In this document: positions 61,357 to 64,000 of the stretch, one piece after another
How positions within the stretch are numbered: the stretch's first letter is position 1
Layout of the letters: every line of letters begins with the position of its first letter
From: Desulfoscipio geothermicus DSM 3669
Lineage (GTDB): Bacteria; Bacillota; Desulfotomaculia; Desulfotomaculales; Desulfallaceae
Direction of reading: 5' to 3'
Assembly (NCBI RefSeq): GCF_900115975.1
Contig: NZ_FOYM01000014.1
Coordinates: forward strand, 38,294 to 102,293
Length of the DNA: 64,000 nucleotides
Notes under the pieces: generated by a model
Databases searched by the model: none
Told to the model about the DNA's origin: nothing
The model's input: the letters and a program-made list of their open reading frames with translations, nothing else
Program-made: the position numbers and the translations under genes

Positions 61357-62120
61357 TTTACCAACGCTCCTTCCCCGGGAATGATGGCCAGTTCTACCAA
61401 CTCATCCTGGCTGTACGTGTATAACAAGTTGAAAACAAGTACGGTTAAAAGCCCCTCGCTGACAGCCAACGGAATCTGAGTCAAGGCAAAAATGGCGGTA
61501 AATTTGCTAAACGAGGCCATTACCCCTCCGACTGCGTCGGGGTGTGCCAGGGCCAATTGCAGCGACGTAATGACATAGGTCATTAAATCACCCAGTGCTG
61601 CGGCCAGGAAAACTGCCAGCCACAGCGGAGCCCCGGCCCGTCTGCTAAATTTATACACGCACCATGTGACCAGCGGACCGGCAACGGCCATGGAAAAGGC
61701 ATTGGCGCCCAGCGTGGTCAGTCCGCCGTGGGCCAGCAGCAGGGCCTGAAATAATAGGACAATGCTGCCCAGTACAGTCATCACCACCGGGCCGAACAAA
61801 ATGGTACCCAGTCCCACCCCGGTTGGGTGTGAACAACTGCCGGTCACCGATGGCAGCTTGAGGGCGGAAAGGGCAAAGGCAAATGCGCCGGCAAAGGCCA
61901 GCAGCATTTTCAGCTTTGGATTCATCCCGACCGTTTTATTAATGGATACCAGTCCCATGGCAAAAAACGGCAGGGTTAACAGGTACCACAAAACGCTCCA
62001 TTTCAGCGGCAAAAAACCTTCCATGATATGCATGGCGTAAGCCGTGTCGGGAGCCAGCATAGATGCCAGCAATAAGTAAGTAAATAAATAAACAGTTGTT
62101 TTTTTAATATTATTGTTCAT
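61353..62120 (-). CDS. cbiM: Cobalt transport protein CbiM
   Basis: 255 residues. A signal-type N-terminus (to about residue 29) leads to [13 protein letters not shown]. Processing would expose the N-terminal Met-His that forms the metal site in CbiM. Seven or so transmembrane helices follow, with [16 protein letters not shown] and [16 protein letters not shown] as family marks. It is the substrate-specific subunit for Co2+. ATG at 62118-62120 follows GGGAGGG; five earlier codons are rejected. It overlaps cbiJ by about 11 bases. Confidence 0.94.
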   Translation of the reverse strand: MNNNIKKTTVYLFTYLLLASMLAPDTAYAMHIMEGFLPLKWSVLWYLLTLPFFAMGLVSINKTVGMNPKLKMLLAFAGAFAFALSALKLPSVTGSCSHPTGVGLGTILFGPVVMTVLGSIVLLFQALLLAHGGLTTLGANAFSMAVAGPLVTWCVYKFSRRAGAPLWLAVFLAAALGDLMTYVITSLQLALAHPDAVGGVMASFSKFTAIFALTQIPLAVSEGLLTVLVFNLLYTYSQDELVELAIIPGEGALVK

Positions 62121-62901
62121 GTCTGTCCCTCCCATTTTTCTGTAAAGGCAGTTTATTGAGCAAGAGTTTAAGAACTTCTTGCCAGCCGTATTCCCGGTTA
62201 TGCAGGTTGTGCAAACGCTTGACGATGACCACGGGTATTTTCAAAGATAATGCAGCGTCCACTTTGGTATCCGTGCCGCCGGCTTTACCGCTGTCCTTGG
62301 TGACCACCACAGAGGCCCGGTACATTTTAAAAAGCGCTTTATTGATTTGCTTGGAAAAGGGACCCTGCATGGCCACAATATCCCTTGGTTTGATGCCTAA
62401 ATCCTGGCATTTTTTAATTACCCTGTGTTCCGGCAATACCCTTACCACCAGACGTATATCATGTTTTTTTTGCAAGTTTATAAAATGCTCCAGGTCATTG
62501 CTGCCCGTGGTTAAAAAAATGGTTTTACCAAGGGTGACGGCCTTTTCCGCGGCTTCCGCCATGGAATGAACCTGGTGCACCAGTTCGCTGGAAGCTATGC
62601 TGGTTTCTTCCCGGCCGACCCGCAGGTAAATGATGTTCTGTTCTGAGCACGTTTTGATCAGAGATTCTTCATCTTGACGGTTAAAGGGATGCCTGGCATC
62701 AACTACGACACGTATACCCAGGTCCTTTATCAATGTGTCGACATCGGCGGGCAACCCGTCACCGACCAGGGCGGCGCCGTCTTCCACGGCCAGTTCCCGG
62801 CCATAACTGGTGGAAGCTATAACTGATACCGGGTAACTTTTTTGTATCAAAGCGCGGGTAATTTTTCTGCCGTCTCCGGTACCGGATAAAATTAAAACCA
62901 A
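62110..62901 (-). CDS. cbiJ: Cobalt-precorrin-6A reductase CbiJ/CobK
   Basis: 263 residues. The N-terminal Rossmann-like domain has [34 protein letters not shown] and the family box [10 protein letters not shown]. It reduces the ring of cobalt-precorrin-6A with NADPH in anaerobic cobalamin synthesis. TTG at 62899-62901 is used, behind AGAGGTG. It heads the cbiJMNQO unit, joining a biosynthetic enzyme to cobalt uptake under a cobalamin riboswitch. Confidence 0.9.
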   Translation of the reverse strand: MVLILSGTGDGRKITRALIQKSYPVSVIASTSYGRELAVEDGAALVGDGLPADVDTLIKDLGIRVVVDARHPFNRQDEESLIKTCSEQNIIYLRVGREETSIASSELVHQVHSMAEAAEKAVTLGKTIFLTTGSNDLEHFINLQKKHDIRLVVRVLPEHRVIKKCQDLGIKPRDIVAMQGPFSKQINKALFKMYRASVVVTKDSGKAGGTDTKVDAALSLKIPVVIVKRLHNLHNREYGWQEVLKLLLNKLPLQKNGRDRHEQ

Positions 62902-62923
62902 CTGTTAATCACCTCTGTTACGC

Positions 62924-62950
62924 AAAAAGCCCCCTGGTCAATCGGGGGCT
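62924..62950 (-). terminator. Intrinsic terminator just upstream of cbiJ
   Basis: GCCCCC and GGGGGC arms with a 9-base loop, followed on the minus strand by TTTTTG, 23 bases before the cbiJ start. It may be a second decision point of the riboswitch leader. Confidence 0.8.
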
Positions 62951-63171
62951 TAAAATTATTAATCCGGCCGCAAGCAAACCAATGTTCAACCACCCCCCAA
63001 TGAAACATTAGCGGTGCGCTTGAACAGGCCCGGTTTGCTGGTTTTAGGTTTGCGGCCCCAAGTTATGTTTGGGATACCATTCCTGCACAGCTAGTAAAAC
63101 CGCATTTAAGCCATCAACTTCTCGAGCGATGGCACCTGCTCGTGTATTTAATTAATGGTTTGAGAACTATG
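62951..63171 (-). other. Leader interval between two terminators
   Basis: About 220 bases between the riboswitch terminator and the terminator before cbiJ. A short minus-strand frame reads IAREVDGLNAVLLAVQEWYP and then stops, and another continues with KTSKPGLFKRTANVSLGGG. It looks like relic coding DNA, without a start or recognised family. Confidence 0.3.
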
Positions 63172-63214
63172 TATTAAAAATTAAAAAGCCTTAGCTCCCT
63201 TGGAAAGCTAAGGC
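63172..63214 (-). terminator. Terminator at the end of the cobalamin riboswitch
   Basis: GCCTTAGCTTTCC and GGGAGCTAAGGC arms followed on the minus strand by TTTTTAATTTTT, about 70 bases beyond the aptamer. It is the probable expression platform. Confidence 0.8.
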
Positions 63215-63284
63215 ATACCTTTTCCAGCCGTTTTGGCGGTCATAAAGGCACCCACACCAACCCTCTCCCTGGGAGGCTATTGTG

Positions 63285-63465
63285 TGTAAGCCCGGGTAGG
63301 TCTCCTGACTCATGGTTTAACGTCCGCTCTCCGCCTTCCCGGCTGCGTTAGCCAGTGGCATATGGAAAGGGACATACCATTCACAGTGGCCGGACCGTCC
63401 AGGATTTGCACCTGGTTCCCTGTTATCCCCAAAGCATCTGCTTCGGGGCACCCGGGGGAATAATT
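63285..63465 (-). ncRNA. Cobalamin riboswitch
   Basis: Minus strand. The conserved pieces appear in order: GGGAACCAGGTGCAAATCCTGG, the GCCACTGTGAA segment, CCGGGAAGGCGGAGAGCGGACG, and GAGTCAGGAGACCTACCCGGG, which is the B12-box end. It senses adenosylcobalamin and should shut down cbiJMNQO when B12 is plentiful. Confidence 0.95.
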
Positions 63466-63656
63466 TACATTTTTCATATTTAGCAAAATATTATCATATT
63501 TTTACTAGGCTGTCCAGGGTTTACCCTTTTTTATGTAATGATCTATATCGTACCTATTAACATTATACTAAAAAAGTCTTCAATATCTTTAAGAATTTAT
63601 GATCTATCATTTTCTTGTATTTCCTTGCCGGAATCCTGTTTATTCATATTATTAAC

Positions 63657-64000
63657 TCAACTTTCGCAGTAACAAGCAGCCAGTCGTTCCTTGAAAAACG
63701 AGGGTAAATTGCTGATCAAGTAGTCGATCAGCTTGCGGATCTCCGCCTCCGCCAGTTGCAGCTGCTCTTGTAAAAACCGCTCCATCAGGGAGAAAATCCT
63801 CTGCAGCGCATCTACCAGACTGATATCCTGCAACTCGTCGCAGCAGATGTAGAAGAGGTTGCCGATGGTTCTCGGGTCTTCGCCGTTTCGGCTCTCCAGA
63901 GCCAGCATGATGTATCGGATGAACACGATGGTAGTGTGCGCCACCATGGAATCGTAGGAACGTCCCTGAAACTCTTTGGCCAGCCTGAGATAGGACTTGG
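63657..64000 (-). mobile_element. IS4-family transposase, C-terminal end (cut by window edge)
   Basis: A minus-strand frame open at the right edge gives about 114 residues with LAKEFQGRSYDSMVAHTTIV, FIRYIMLALESR and GNLFYICCDEL, the C-terminal pattern of an IS4-type DDE transposase found in Desulfotomaculum-like genomes. It ends with a normal stop after CYCES. Catalytic residues lie beyond the window. No terminal inverted repeat was identified within the following 190 bases. Confidence 0.75.

Overview
The window looks like chromosome from an anaerobic, spore-forming, probably sulfate-reducing Gram-positive bacterium of the Desulfotomaculum/Pelotomaculum type. The basis is sporulation genes (spoVT, a spo0F-like regulator, a Spo0E-type phosphatase, a CotJC-type coat protein), PerR/rubrerythrin oxidative defence, a DsrK/HdrD-like remnant, split archaeal-type glutamate synthase subunits and Gram-positive ribosome binding sites. 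The genus is an inference from gene content. Almost all genes lie on the minus strand.

Layout. 1-7.4 kb is an accessory island: a tyrosine recombinase cut by the left edge, an IetAS-like protease/ATPase defence pair, a cytosine-5 methyltransferase with tandem repeats in its recognition region, and two small genes including a Spo0E-like one. 7.4-14.4 kb holds a truncated Mn-catalase/CotJC gene, spoVT, a two-component system, an HtrA protease, a nitroreductase, a Nudix hydrolase and a perR-rubrerythrin operon behind a near-consensus PerR box. 14.7-21.6 kb mixes intact genes (enoyl-CoA hydratase, asnS, two ferritin-like or coat-like proteins) with a graveyard of broken genes (kinase tail, DsrK-like half, Uma2, a ParA/CpaF chimera, a SAF-domain tail). 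21.9-24.1 kb is a c-di-GMP module: promoter, c-di-GMP-I riboswitch, HD-GYP gene, small unknown gene and CBS-GGDEF gene. 24.2-32.6 kb carries tRNA-Arg, a frameshifted ABC ATPase, an ECF sigma/anti-sigma pair, tsaE-tsaB-rimI, a spo0F-like gene, an amidohydrolase, a glutamine amidotransferase, a MazEF-type pair and ilvN.

32.8-51.3 kb is a nitrogen-assimilation region: three glutamine synthetase-family genes, an FMN glutamate-synthase-like gene, two ANTAR response regulators, asnB, and a five-gene split glutamate synthase operon. Five transcription units have leaders in which a hexaloop hairpin of ANTAR-target type (A at loop position 1, G at position 4) overlaps an intrinsic terminator. This suggests that the two ANTAR proteins in the window control nitrogen assimilation by antitermination. 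The third GlnA has lost the catalytic flap glutamate.

51.3-59.3 kb holds a double P-loop ATPase, a K+ channel, a membrane spermidine-synthase-like protein, DUF350, DUF4247, PspA and DUF4178 in a membrane-stress cluster, then DUF1232 and nitrilase genes. 59.4-63.5 kb is a cobalamin-riboswitch-controlled cobalt uptake operon (cbiJ-cbiM-cbiN-cbiQ-cbiO). The right edge cuts an IS4-type transposase.

Minus-strand starts were adjusted to the ATG, GTG or TTG best placed behind a Shine-Dalgarno sequence.
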